A stretch of DNA of 64,000 nucleotides from Torymus aiolomorphi (taxonomy: Eukaryota; Arthropoda; Insecta; Hymenoptera; Torymidae): the NCBI GenBank assembly GCA_036365515.1, contig CM070875.1, positions 95,357,128 to 95,421,127 of the forward strand, given 5' to 3'. The notes beneath the pieces are model-generated. The model did no database searches and was not told the DNA's origin. It saw only the letters and a program-made list of their open reading frames with translations. Both the position numbers and the translations under genes were made by a program. Shown here in pieces: positions 34,899-46,091 of the stretch (position 1 is its first letter; every line of letters starts with the position of its first letter).

Positions 34899-34960
<62 letters not shown>
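34645..34960. repeat. Two (TA)n tracts framing a cluster of ACTTATGCAGAC motifs
   Basis: (TA)n at about 34648-34685 and 34903-34957. Between them ACTTATGCAGAC-like 12-mers recur in direct (about 34703, 34732, 34753, 34808, 34838) and inverted form (GTCAGCATAAGT at 34765 and 34871). Such clustered short repeats near a transposase remnant (35024) look like subterminal binding sites. Confidence 0.65.
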
Positions 34961-34962
<2 letters not shown>

Positions 34963-35023
34963 CAAATAGCAATAGTTTACTATAATGACCTGCAAAATTT
35001 ATTTGTTTACAATTTATTTTTAG

Positions 35024-35574
35024 ATCATTTTCGGAAATGGTTAAGGGATGTATTTTTTCCAAATGTTGGAAAAAATAGTATATTATTGCTAGATTCTTGG
35101 AATGGACATTGCACAGAAGCAGTCGAAAGAGGAAAACCTGATGATAAAAACATCAAACTTTTCAAAATTCCTAAAGGTACAACTGGAAAAATACAACCGC
35201 TGGATGTGTTTGGTTTTCGTATATGGAAAAATTTTGTGAGACACTTTTCCGATAGTGTAATTTTGTTGGATAAGGATATAAGTTTACACGTACGAAATAA
35301 TGTAATTAAATTGCACTCTCTGGTGCACAATCAGTTATCTTCTCCTCGATACGTAAATCTTTTTAAATACTCTTGGTATAAAAGCGGTTATATCGATAAT
35401 AAACCAAATGAATTTTTAAATCCGACGGGCTTTAGCTTTGGTGCATCCCAAGCTCATTGTGAGGTACCAGGATGTAAAAATACTGCTATTATAAAATGTT
35501 CATGGTGTCAGAAATCACTTTGCTTAAAACATTTTTTTGAAGATTTTCATTATTGTTCAACCTATAATCCTTAA
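35024..35574 (+). pseudogene. C-terminal exon of a pogo/Tc5-like (CENP-B/DDE_1) transposase
   Basis: An acceptor-like TTTTTAG precedes the open frame at 35024. It reads WLRDVFFPNVGKNSILL, then the DDE_1 block LLDSWNGHC, IPKGTTGKIQPLDVFGF and RIWKNFVRHFSD. The C-terminus adds a Cys/His cluster (CEVPGCKNTAIIKCSWC, CLKHFF, FHYC). The protein at 56892-58262 has the same WRGHC / QPLDIYGFRMWKNFVR block but lacks this tail. The N-terminal DNA-binding part and first catalytic Asp are missing here. Confidence 0.8.
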
Positions 35575-35979
35575 ACAAAATTAATTGCGATGAGAACTAA
35601 ATTATAAGCTCATTTGTATAGAGTTTCTTTGAATATTTTTTGACTATTTGTGAAAATATACCTATATTTTACTTTTAATAAAAATTAATTACATAATAAC
35701 AATTAATATTTTATATTATATTTTTCTATTTATATTTTAATTTTTTTATTTTTATTTATATTTTTCTATTCGTTAGATTAGTCAATCATTTAACTCACCT
35801 ATTCTTTTCCCAGTTCCATCCTTTTTATTTACCTATAAATACGAACAAAATATTCGAATATAAATTGCACAATAAGTATAAGAGTTTATAAGTGACTTCA
35901 TTAATTACGCTATCTCGATAAAAAGAACTAACACAAAAATAAACTAAATCTGCATTATACACCTCAAAATATTTATTTC
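35575..35979. other. AT-rich spacer, no feature seen
   Basis: Contains AT-rich low-complexity sequence after the transposase stop; possible polyadenylation signals (AATAAA-like) only. Confidence 0.3.
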
Positions 35980-36508
35980 AATGGTTCAATTGTAAGTATA
36001 CTTGTCCAAGGGGCTGCTAAACCCCGATAATGCTTTTATTAGAAAAAATCCTAAAACAAGTCAACTTTGATTTTGAATTTTAATAATAACTATTTAATTT
36101 TATAGCAAATATTGTATACAAAAAAAATTAAAAAAAAAATTTTTTCGGAAAATAAAATATAAGGGTAGCTAATTTGGCATTTCAAAGAGAAATATTTTTC
36201 ATTTTGTTTCATTTTAAATTTGAATCTGAACTTGGGATATTCAGATAAAACCTATTTTAGGGGTGATTTTTAGGGGTGCGTTTTACCCCTTTAATAGGAA
36301 ATTGGGCTGATAGAGAAAATAACCCAAATAAAAATAAATTATGCATTATATATAACTTAAAATATTAATTTTAATAGTTTGAAAGTATTTTGTGCCTAAA
36401 GGGTTGTTTACCCCTGATGACGTGTTTATTTGCAAAAACCCTGAAACACGTAAACTTTATTTTTTATTTTAAGTCAAAAAATGATTTTTATAATAATTAA
36501 TTAATTTT
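35980..36508. repeat. Tandem repeat of ~350-370 bp, left of PLE1
   Basis: Units share AAGGGGCTGCTAAACCCC / AAAGGGTTGTTTACCCC, CCTAAAACAAG / CCTGAAACACG and CCCTTTAATA..GAAATTGGGC. One unit covers about 35980-36320; the next starts at 36321 and is interrupted at 36509 by the PLE complex, resuming at 40701. Confidence 0.7.
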
Positions 36509-36510
36509 TA

Positions 36511-36960
<450 letters not shown>

Positions 36961-36966
36961 TATACT

Positions 36967-39516
36967 TTACTTTTTGTGTAACAGCTTAAAGATAGATTTG
37001 TATTCTCTACTGAGATTCTGTGTATCTTCTTTTTTGTTTATTGTATTTGGTGTACTGTTAATAAATAACATTTCAGAAATAAGTCTTTTATTATAGTTAT
37101 TTTCAATATCTCTAATTGTTACTGCTTCAAAATCAAATTCATGATTATATTCATTTTTATGTATATTGACAACCAACTCATCATTATTATTCTTGCGATG
37201 TTCGGCAATTCGTTTATTTAGGGCACGTTTTGTCTCGCCTATGTACCGTGCATTGCAATCTTTACAAGGGAACTCATAAACCACATTCGTTTGCTCGAGT
37301 TTGTTGGTTTTATCTTTGCCAAGAACAACTAGTTTTGAGAATTTATTAACTATATTTGGGATCGTTACAATATTGTGTTTCCGTAAAAATTTTGAACAAT
37401 TGTTGTAAAATTTTGAATAAAATGGAAGTGATACTTTAATGTTGTGTCGGTTAGTATTTACAGGACTGTTTCTTTTATTTTGATAACGAATTTTAAATAG
37501 TCTAGATCTTATATGTTTGTCAATAAACTCTGGTGGATATGAGTTCTCTTTAAGTATTTTTTTAACCCGCAATATATTTCTATTATGAAAACGTTTATCT
37601 GATAAAAGGATAGCTCTATCAATCAAGTTAAAAACTATATTCTTTTTTAATGATATCGGGTGGTTGCTGTAGTAGTTTAAAGTTCTATTAGATGACATCG
37701 ATTTTGAATACCAGTCAGTGATAATATTACCATCCTGTTTAATGAGAGACACGTCCAAAAAGTTAATATTGTTATTAATTTCAATTTCATAACTAAACTT
37801 AAGGTTGGGATCAAAATTGTTAAAACATTGATTCAATACATGAATATCGTCTTTTTTGATACAACAAATCGAATCATCAACATATCGAAAATAGAACATA
37901 GGTATTATGTTGAATTCTGTTTTTAGTTTCTTCCAACAAGCAATTTCTAAATCTTCCATGACTAGATCAGCAAAAAACGGAGAGATTGGGGAACCCATAG
38001 GTGTCCCAAAAATTTGTTGGTAATATTTGTTATTAAAAGTAAAAAATACATTTTCAAATAAAAATTTGGTACAGGAAATAATATCACCGAACGGTATTTT
38101 ACAATTGTTGAGAATATACTGCGCTCGTTTTTCCAAACTCTGGATAACAAGGTCTACAGAGATATTTGTAAAAAGTGAAACCACATCTAACGATATCAGT
38201 ATGTAGTTATCTGGAATTTTTATATTCGTAATTTTATTAATTAAATCAAAACTGTTATCTATGTGTGATTTAGGAAGAGGGAAACATGTTTTGAGGTTTT
38301 CATAAATTATTTTTGCTAAGAAATGTGTAGGGCTGTTCACAGTTGAAATTATCGATCTAAAGGATAGTTTTGGTTTATGGATTTTTGGTAATCCATAACA
38401 TTTAGCAAGAGATGTGTTTGTCTGCGTAAGTTGTATATTATGATATTTTTGTTTTAGAAAGTTGTTATCATTCAGATTTTTCAGAATCCTATAGACATTA
38501 TTTTGTAATGTATTTAACGGTTTTCTTTTTATTTCTCTGTACACCTTATTATCATTCAATAAACTATTCATTTTTTCCATATAGTCAGATTTCTCTAAGC
38601 ACACGGTAACATTGCCTTTATCAGATTGTGTAAAGAATATATTTTTATTATCGTTAATAAATTTTTGAGCGGTTTTGATTTTCTTAAGTAAAGATAAGTC
38701 ACTATTTTTCGTTGGTTGTTTACAATTATTTTGAAACTTTATAGCTTTCACTATATCTTGTCTAATTTTATTTTTGTCATCGGTATTGAGTTGCGAAGAA
38801 ATAAACATTGATTCTACGTTTTTTATGGTGTTAAAAACAATCGATTTCTGCATGTTGTGTTGTGTAAATGCGAAATTGCGACCCAGAGAAACGATTTCAG
38901 CGACATCGGTCGGAATATGTATATTAGAAACATTTTTGAAACATTTTTCAATATTTACATGTATGCGGGAATCCTGGTAGTTACATCTCTTTTTGATCAA
39001 ATTAAGTTTTATGTTGAAACGGTGTTTAAGGTTTTTATCCAAAGTTTTGATATTAATATTGCTTAAATTAAAAAATTTTTTTAAAATGTGAAAATCAATG
39101 TTTAAATTTTTAATCTCAATAAATATACGATGAGTAGCGAGTTCTAATGCATTTTTTTGAAAACTACTATCCCTAATTTCTAGTTTAAGCAATTTTTTGG
39201 CAATCTTTTCAGCGTCAATTGATAATTTGGTTCTACAAGACTTACTTCGGAATGTAAAGTTTTTTAATTTCTGTATTCTGTTGTGTATGTGGATAGGTGT
39301 TAAGTCGAATCCTTTGCAGCTTTTGAGGAAATTCAGTTGCTGAGTAACTCTCTGCTTGCGACGTAAGGTGAGCCATTCCTTTAATTTACTAGTTGCGCTC
39401 GATCCATAGGTAGTTGTGAGAAATTTAAAAAATGATGATTGGCCTGTCTCTGATCCTAGGCCGTAGTCGTAACTTGAGTTTGTAATCGTATTCACAATTT
39501 TACTCCCCATTGTCAA
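36967..39516 (-). CDS. Penelope-like reverse transcriptase with GIY-YIG endonuclease, intact
   Basis: 849 codons, ATG at 39516 (MTMGSKIVNTITNSS). The N-terminal ~300 residues are lysine/asparagine-rich. RT core: DKGNVTVCLEKSDYM, GLPKIHKPKLSFR, ISLDVVSLFTNI, GTPMGSPISPFFADL and the catalytic FRYVDD (about 37876-37887). The C-terminal GIY-YIG-type endonuclease has a CKDC finger followed by ARYIGETKRALNKRIAEH and ends near LHKK. This is the full Penelope-clade architecture: RT primes at nicks made by the GIY-YIG domain. No internal stop or shift, so it is the only clearly intact long coding region in the window. Both flanks are pseudo-LTRs. The minus-strand orientation is clear from the codon frame. 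Confidence 0.93.
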   Translation of the reverse strand: MTMGSKIVNTITNSSYDYGLGSETGQSSFFKFLTTTYGSSATSKLKEWLTLRRKQRVTQQLNFLKSCKGFDLTPIHIHNRIQKLKNFTFRSKSCRTKLSIDAEKIAKKLLKLEIRDSSFQKNALELATHRIFIEIKNLNIDFHILKKFFNLSNINIKTLDKNLKHRFNIKLNLIKKRCNYQDSRIHVNIEKCFKNVSNIHIPTDVAEIVSLGRNFAFTQHNMQKSIVFNTIKNVESMFISSQLNTDDKNKIRQDIVKAIKFQNNCKQPTKNSDLSLLKKIKTAQKFINDNKNIFFTQSDKGNVTVCLEKSDYMEKMNSLLNDNKVYREIKRKPLNTLQNNVYRILKNLNDNNFLKQKYHNIQLTQTNTSLAKCYGLPKIHKPKLSFRSIISTVNSPTHFLAKIIYENLKTCFPLPKSHIDNSFDLINKITNIKIPDNYILISLDVVSLFTNISVDLVIQSLEKRAQYILNNCKIPFGDIISCTKFLFENVFFTFNNKYYQQIFGTPMGSPISPFFADLVMEDLEIACWKKLKTEFNIIPMFYFRYVDDSICCIKKDDIHVLNQCFNNFDPNLKFSYEIEINNNINFLDVSLIKQDGNIITDWYSKSMSSNRTLNYYSNHPISLKKNIVFNLIDRAILLSDKRFHNRNILRVKKILKENSYPPEFIDKHIRSRLFKIRYQNKRNSPVNTNRHNIKVSLPFYSKFYNNCSKFLRKHNIVTIPNIVNKFSKLVVLGKDKTNKLEQTNVVYEFPCKDCNARYIGETKRALNKRIAEHRKNNNDELVVNIHKNEYNHEFDFEAVTIRDIENNYNKRLISEMLFINSTPNTINKKEDTQNLSREYKSIFKLLHKK

Positions 39517-39526
39517 ATGTAAAAAT

Positions 39527-39865
39527 TGTTGTTTTGGTCAATTCTGACCAGATCCGTTGGGAGCAGGAAAGAAAATAGTCTACGATGCTAAGTAGTTGCA
39601 ACGTTTCGTCGACGGTTTTTGTCGACCTCTTCAGGCTTTATTAAAAAAAAATATATAATAATATAATTAACAGAACGAGCTCACGCTAGTCTTAACTTAC
39701 GATGGTTGAAAAAATTTTAAAAAATGCGAAACGAATTACCTAAGTTATCGTACAGCGATACGTCGAGTAATGTGAAAGTACATAGCAACATGACTTATAT
39801 ATATATATATATTGGCTTCCTACCAAAACGTAAACAATAACAAATTTTGAATTAGATCGAGAATA
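39527..39865 (-). repeat. Pseudo-LTR of PLE1 (upstream copy)
   Basis: About 98% identical by eye to 36511-36782 up to the TA tract, here only about 25 bp. Lies 10 bp upstream of the PLE1 ATG and downstream of the truncated RT copy. Hammerhead-like core at about 39602-39635. Confidence 0.85.
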
Positions 39866-39869
39866 TACT

Positions 39870-40524
39870 TTACTTTTTGTGTAACAGCTTAAAGATAGAT
39901 TTGTATTCTCTACTGAGATTCTGTGTATCTTCTTTTTTGTTTATTGTATTTGGTGTACTGTTAATAAATAACATTTCAGAAATAAGTCTTTTATTATAGT
40001 TATTTTCAATATCTCTAATTGTTACTGCTTCAAAATCAAATTCATGATTATATTCATTTTTATGTATATTGACAACCAACTCATCATTATTATTCTTGCG
40101 ATGTTCGGCAATTCGTTTATTTAGGGCACGTTTTGTCTCGCCTATGTACTGTGCATTGCAATCTTTACAAGAGAACTCATAAACCACATTCGTTTGCTCG
40201 AGTTTGTTGGTTTTATCTTTGCCAAGAACAACTAATTTTGAGAATTTATTAACTATATTTGGGATCGTTACAATATTGTGTCTCCGTAAAAATTTTGAAC
40301 AATTGTTGTAAAATTTTGAATAAAATGGAAGTGATACTTTAATGTTGTGTCGGTTAGTATTTACAGGACTGTTTCTTTTATTTTGAAAACGAATTTTAAA
40401 TAGTCTAGATCTTATATGTTTGTCAATAAACTCTGATGGATATGAGTTCTCTTTAAGTATATTTTTAACCCGCAATATATTTCTATTATGAAAACGTTTA
40501 TCTGATAAAAGGATAGCTCTATCA
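39870..40524 (-). pseudogene. 5'-truncated copy of the PLE1 protein (GIY-YIG end)
   Basis: About 217 codons matching the C-terminus of the 36967-39516 protein with a handful of substitutions (for example SEFIDKH for PEFIDKH, AQYIGETKR for ARYIGETKR). It retains the CKDC finger and YIG motif but no RT core. At about 40527 it joins an inverted pseudo-LTR piece. Confidence 0.9.
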
Positions 40525-40700
40525 ATTTTTTTTAAAAAAGCCTGAAGAGGTCGACAAACCCGTCGACGAAACGTTGCAACTACTTAGCATCGTAGACTAT
40601 TTTCTTTCCTGCTCCCAACGGATCTGGTCAGAATTGACCAAAACAACAATTTTTACATTTGACAATGGGGAGTAAAATTGTGAATACGATTACAAACTCA

Positions 40701-40990
40701 AATTAATTAATTTTATTGCAAATATTATATGCAGAAATAGTTTAAAAATAAGGTTTTTCTAAAATAAAAAGTAAGGGTTGCCACCCTCGAGGACCAAACT
40801 ATACTTGATGGTTACATAATTCAAGGAGAAATATTTTCCATTTTGTTTCATTTCAAAATATCGATTAGAACTTAAGATATTAAAAAAAAACCGTTTTCGG
40901 GAGTAAACTTTAAGGGCGGTTTTCAACCCTTTAATAAGGGATTGGGCCGATAAGAAAAACTGCGAGTCTCTTATTTTTCGGTCCTCTACA
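40701..40990. repeat. Continuation of the ~350-370-bp tandem repeat, right of PLE1
   Basis: Resumes where the left part stops: AATTTTATTGCAAATATTATATGCAG, compare AATTTTATAGCAAATATTGTATAC at about 36095. It ends with CCTTTAATAAGGGATTGGGCCGATA near 40945-40970. Confidence 0.7.
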
Positions 40991-41034
40991 ACATATCAAA
41001 AATTCAGGAAAATCGGAAGCGGACACCTCGATCG

Positions 41035-41560
41035 GTTTCCTTGTAAGAAGCCGGAGTACAGACGGTCCAGGTGAAAAAGGAGTCGCGCAGACGTGTGACA
41101 GAACGAGAGGTGATTATTAAAAAAAAAATTTGGAGCCTAAGTAGCCGGCGGACGCGAGGTCAAGGCAATGAAGGAAGCCACACAGATGTGCGAATGTAAG
41201 CGAGTCAATTACTCAAAAAAAGTCTTATACTACCTAAGTAGCCGGGGGACACGAGATCCATCCAAAAATGGAGTCACACCATCGTGCCACAGAAAGCCAG
41301 CCAATTATTTAAAAAAGTCTTAATCCTAGAAGCCGGGGGGAAAGGTGGTCCAGGTAAAAAAGGAGTCACGCAGGCGTGTGACAGAACAAGATGTGATTAT
41401 TAAAAAAAAGTTTTAAACCGAAGTAGCCGGGGGACACGGGTTAAACCCAAGAAAGAACAGCCATGCACGTGCAACAGAAGGCAAACCGATTTTTTAAAAT
41501 GTCCTAAAAGTAAAAGGACGCGGACGCGGGGTCCAAACAAAAAACCGCTGCCAATTTATT
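41035..41560. repeat. Degenerate ~90-95-bp tandem repeat, block 1
   Basis: Units start AGCCGGGGGAC(G/A)CGAG, continue GGAGTCAC.CA..CGTG and end GATTATTAAAAAAGT..TAAACCTAAGT. About five to six units. Divergence between units is high, so this is an old array. Confidence 0.75.
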
Positions 41561-42630
41561 GGCCCGTAGTTTCCTCAACCTTAATTTGTTGATTCCTTTA
41601 ATTAATTTTTAATAAAAAAATTTATAAATATACCTCTACAAAGAATTTTGAAGCGATTAAGTCAATTTTACTCCCATAATCGTTGGGCATGTAAATCTCA
41701 TTTTTTTCATATTTGAATGTTTACGTTTTGGTTAATAACAAAAAAACCGTGATAGCTAGAAACTTTTTTTTTTAGAAAATATAGTTCTTTTAATTCTCTT
41801 TCGAATGCTATCCATCCCATTCAGATACATAGAGCCGTTCTCGAGAAATTGCGATTTGATAAAAAGGTTAACAAAATTTTAACCTCCAATATCTCTGAAA
41901 TTTATGGACCAATCATTTTGCCCAAAGAACTCGACCGAAAACTATCAAAAATCTGCCTCTACAAGGAATTTTGAGGCGATTAAGTCAATTTTAGTCTTGC
42001 AATCGTTGGACATACAAAGCTCATTTTTTTCATTTTTCAATTTTTTACTCAAAATCTAGCCTACAGAATGTATTCAAATTTTCACAGATTATAGCTATTT
42101 ATATTCTGTATTATCATGATTTTTTTCAAAAAAATTGACCATTTCGTTTTGGAGCTATAAGCTTCTAAAAAAAAAACATGTTTTTGTTAATAACAAAAGA
42201 ACCGTGATAGCTAGAAAGTTTTTTTTTTTAGAAAATATAGGTGTTTTAATTCTCTTTGGAACGCTACCCATCCGATTCGAATAACTCGATCCTATCATTA
42301 AAAAAAATCAAAAAACAATTTTGAGAAAATGAAAATTTGAAAAAAAACAAAAAAGCATCGGCCCAATCAAAAAACGGATTTTTGACCCGCCATCACATAA
42401 GAAAAAAAAATGAGATCTGTCCGGACAAAATCGACCGAGTAGAAGCTGAGATCCAGGCGTATACACACACACACACACACACACACACGTGTATGTGTGT
42501 ATGTGTATGTGTGTACACACACATACATCCATACAGACATTTTTCAAAAACCATGTATTTTGATTCCTAAGATCTCGGAACACAATTATAACATGTTTTT
42601 ACAACAACTCAAAAATGTACTATCACAAAG
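41561..42630. other. Interruption of the tandem array, with (CA)n
   Basis: Contains two direct copies of a segment with ACCGTGATAGCTAGAAA (about 41748 and 42209), AATCGTTGG..AT (about 41680 and 42002) and an (AC)n/(GT)n stretch at 42461-42530. No coding. Probably one inserted repeat with internal duplication. Confidence 0.5.
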
Positions 42631-43560
42631 CTTCCTCTAGGAGGAAGCAAAATGGAGTCATGCATAACTGCGATAGTAAGCGAGTAGGTTATTAATAATA
42701 GTCTTAAACCTAATAAGCCCAGAGACATGAGTTAAACACAATAAAAGGGAGTCACACTTAAGTGCGATAATAAGCGAGTCAATTATTTAAAAAAGTCTTA
42801 AAACTATGGACCCGGGGGACGCGAGGTCCAGGCAAAAAGGGGAGTCACGTATACGTGTGACAGAACGAAAGGTGATTATTAAAAAAGAGTTTTAAACTTA
42901 AGTAGCCTGGAGACGCCAATTAAACCCAACAACAATAGTCTCATACACGTTCAACGGAAGGCAAAACGATTCTTTGAACAGTCCTAAAACTAAAAGGCCG
43001 AGGGTCGCGGGCTTCAAACAAAAAATGGAGTCATGCATATGCAATAGTAAGCCAGCCGTTTATTAATAAAAGTCGTAAACGTAAGTAGCCGGGGAACGCG
43101 ACGTCCAGGCAAAAAATGGAGTTACTCGATGAGCCGCAGACGTGACTTAAACACAATAAAAGGGAGTCACGATTAAGTCTGAGACTATGCGAATCGATTA
43201 TATAAAAAAAGTCTTCAACCTAAGTAGCCGGGTGACGGGAACTTCAAGCAAAAACGGAGTTACGTAGACATGCGACAGAAAGCAATTCGATAATTAAAAA
43301 GAATCTTAGTCCTGAGGAGCGGGGGGACGTGAGTTAAACACAATAAAAGGACGAGATATATTAATAAATATATTAAATATATTAATAAATATATTAAACG
43401 TAAGTAGGATATATTAATAAATATATTAAACGTAAGTAGCTGGGGGACGCGAGGTCAAGAAAAAAGGTAGTCAATCAGACGTACAGACCGAGCGGTGATT
43501 ATTAAAAAAAGTTTAAACCTATAAGTCACCGGGTGACTCGAGTTAAGGTGGCTCCAGCGT
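42631..43560. repeat. Degenerate ~90-95-bp tandem repeat, block 2
   Basis: Same unit type as 41035-41560. Within it about 43356-43440 has a small AT-rich duplication (TATTAATAAATATATTAAACG). Ends near CGAGTTAAGGTGGCTCC. Confidence 0.75.
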
Positions 43561-43916
43561 TGGGTATCGTACCAAGCGGCGGCCCCGCGGACGCCTCAAT
43601 TAACATTTACAGTTTTTCTCAAAATTATGGCTTTAATTTAAACCTACATAACTGCAATTTTTTTAAATAAGTGAATCTAACGGCTATTTAGGGCGAAAGA
43701 TAATAGATAAGGAAGGTAACTAACTTATCAATCACTTTTTTTTGTATATATATGTTTAAATACATATTTAAATTTTTAGAAACTATTTGACACAATAAAT
43801 AGCAGTCAAAGAATTATGCACAATATTATAATAATTAAAGTGCAGTCAAGAATTTTTAAAGGATATGGAAAGGGAAGGTAAACGTATAAGATAAAAAATG
43901 AGAACGAAAAAATTAC

Positions 43917-43971
43917 GGCCCAGGCCGGGGTCGAACCGACAACCTTCTGCTTATCAGGCAGCTACGCTACG
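43917..43971 (-). ncRNA. Truncated tRNA-like head of the left arm
   Basis: On the minus strand it lacks the acceptor and D arm 5' part but keeps anticodon and T arms. Its anticodon loop is CTGATAA (reads GAT), different from the right copy. The T arm GTCGG-TTCGACC-CCGGC and GGTTCGACCCC B box are intact. Confidence 0.6.
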
Positions 43972-44023
43972 AAATAAAAATTGAGAACGATTAAGTAGCG
44001 GTTAGGATCTGGAAAGGATTGTC

Positions 44024-44095
44024 AGCCCAGTGGCGCAAATGGTAGCGTAGCTGCCCGGTAAGCAGAAGGTTGTCGGTTCGACCCCGGCCTGGGCC
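44024..44095 (+). ncRNA. 72-nt tRNA-like cloverleaf, anticodon position GGT
   Basis: Acceptor AGCCCAG/CTGGGCC (six of seven pairs), D arm GCGC-AAATGGTA-GCGT, anticodon stem GCTGC/GCAGA (four of five pairs), loop CCGGTAA, variable AGGTT, T arm GTCGG-TTCGACC-CCGGC. Total 72 nt with normal spacings. A T6 run follows at 44100-44105, a Pol III terminator. Weak points are a C at position 33, where tRNAs have T, the mismatched first acceptor pair and its place in a repeat. Probably a SINE head rather than a decoding tRNA. Confidence 0.5.
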
Positions 44096-44350
44096 GTTAT
44101 TTTTTCGTTCTCATTTTTTATCTTATACGTTTACCTTCCCTTTCCATATTCTTTAAAAAAAATTCTTGACTGCACTTTAATTATTATAATATTGTGCATA
44201 ATTCTTTGACTGCTATTTATTGTGTCAAATAGCTTCTAAAAATTTAAATATGTATTTAAACACATATATAGAAAAAAAGTGATTGATAAGTTAGTTACCT
44301 TCCTTATTTATTATCTTTCGCCCTGAATAGCCGTTAAATTCACTTATTAA

Positions 44351-46091
44351 ATTAACATAAATCGTCTGGCGTTCCCTTCAATTGATAAAAAAAAAAACTA
44401 TATAACTGCAAATGATTTATATGCGTATAACTTTAAAAAAAAATATCACTAATAATAAAACAGAATAAAAAGGTTCATTTTCACCCAATGAGAAGCGCCC
44501 CCAAAAAGTGAAATTACATACTTTGACAATTATTTACTCACTAAATTTTTTATACCGTCAGAACCGCTGTTTCGAATCCTATAACTACATACTTATTTAT
44601 TGAAAACACATTTTTTATTACTTTGATTACGCAATTTATCTTTCAATAGTGAACAAATTCCCATAAGCTGCATGTTCATAATGAACATTTTGCGATGCAA
44701 TTTTCTCGCTAATTTGGATGTTGACCCCACTTTTTCTTAACGGCAATCAAAAGTTGAAGGTTTCAACTATATCTTTTCCAAAATTTCATCTTAATCGAGC
44801 CCCCTTAACCCCAAAAAAACGAAATCAAGCCAATTCTTTAAAAAACTTTTATTAATAACCGACACGCTTGCGTTTGCACTTATGCGTACACGTTAAAATT
44901 TTTCTGCTCAAAGTTTAAAAAAAAAGTGTCATCCGGGCATTAACGTCTCAAGATTATTTTCCTCAAAAACTATCAACTTTCAGAACAAATTGCAATCAAT
45001 AAAAAGTGCTCAGAATTCATCAAAGAATGCATTAGAATTTTTTCAGAATTTTTCTTGAATGTTTTTTAATTTATGAAAAATTGGAGTATAAAAATTTTCA
45101 AAATTGTCTCCAAAAATTACGCAAAAATTCTATTATATTCTTTGATGAATTCTAAGAAATTTTTGTAATTATCATTTTTTTCGAAAAGCTTATAGTTTTT
45201 TAGTTAAAGCGTCCTAAACATAATGAGCGAAAATGCTCATTTCGGACGCCATTTTGGATCATTCAGATGACAAAATTAACTTTCCGCAGACAGTTTCTTG
45301 AAGTTCAGACAATTCCTCCACCATCTAATTGGTTTCAAGATGATTGCATAACGGACAGTTGATAAAAAATCCAATGACAAAAAAAAATTTCTTTGTTTTT
45401 TTTTTACACTTAAACTTCATTTTTTAGTAATAAAAATTTTTGTTTTTCTAATTTTGGATGTCACTATTGGAAAGATCGATGAAAAATCTATAAGGCCGAA
45501 TCCATCTCAAATCAGGTGGTCCGCGTATGCCTATGTCACCGATCATTTTGGGATTAATCTATTCATGTTCTTCTCCAAAAATTATTTGACACGTATTTCT
45601 TTATTTTTTTGTTTTATCAAAATTTCATGCGTTTAGCGATACCGAAAAATTCCGAGAAAATTCTTACTTAGAAAAAAAAATTTTTTAATGTAATTTTCAA
45701 ACGGCTACTGTTTCACCAGTTTTTTATGCTTTTAAGCGTGTAACACATAATTTTACTCAGTTTTGAGTCCTCTTTCACGTTCTCTATGATACTAAAAAAA
45801 AAAAAAAATAAAAAATGCACGAGTTATGCACTTTTTAGAAAAATGCATTTTTTTCGAAAACACCAATTTTTTTTTGCACAATTTTCGTATGTCGTGATAG
45901 AGGACCTAAATACCTATCTAGATGTATTTGTGAGATTCAGAACATTTGCACTGGGATAGCGATCACTAATGAAATAACACAGAAACAAATTTTTCACGCT
46001 TAACGCTTATATATAGTCAATGATATTAGAGTCAATATAAAGGTATTTATCTTTGTGCGTATGTAATATACAGGTACACACAAGTATGTAT
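44351..46091. other. No gene recognised
   Basis: AT-rich sequence of about 1.7 kb; short open frames only. It probably contains the 3' untranslated or terminal region of the minus-strand transposon at 46092-48083, but I could not place an end. Confidence 0.35.

Larger units (their letters stand above)
43664..44350. mobile_element. Head-to-head inverted pair of tRNA-headed repeats (~310-bp arms)
   Basis: 43664-43975 is the reverse complement of about 44042-44350 with few mismatches. Each arm has a tRNA-like head at the centre of symmetry and a ~250-bp body pointing outward, sharing CTTGACTGCACTTTAATTA and TATCTTTCGCCCTGAATAG. The ~65-bp spacer (43976-44041) is unique. This is either two SINEs in inverted orientation or one palindromic element. 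Confidence 0.8.

Noticed and set aside
44024..44095. A true tRNA-Thr gene
   Set aside because: The cloverleaf is nearly complete, but position 33 is C, two stem pairs fail, and it is part of a repeated palindrome, so I call it tRNA-like.
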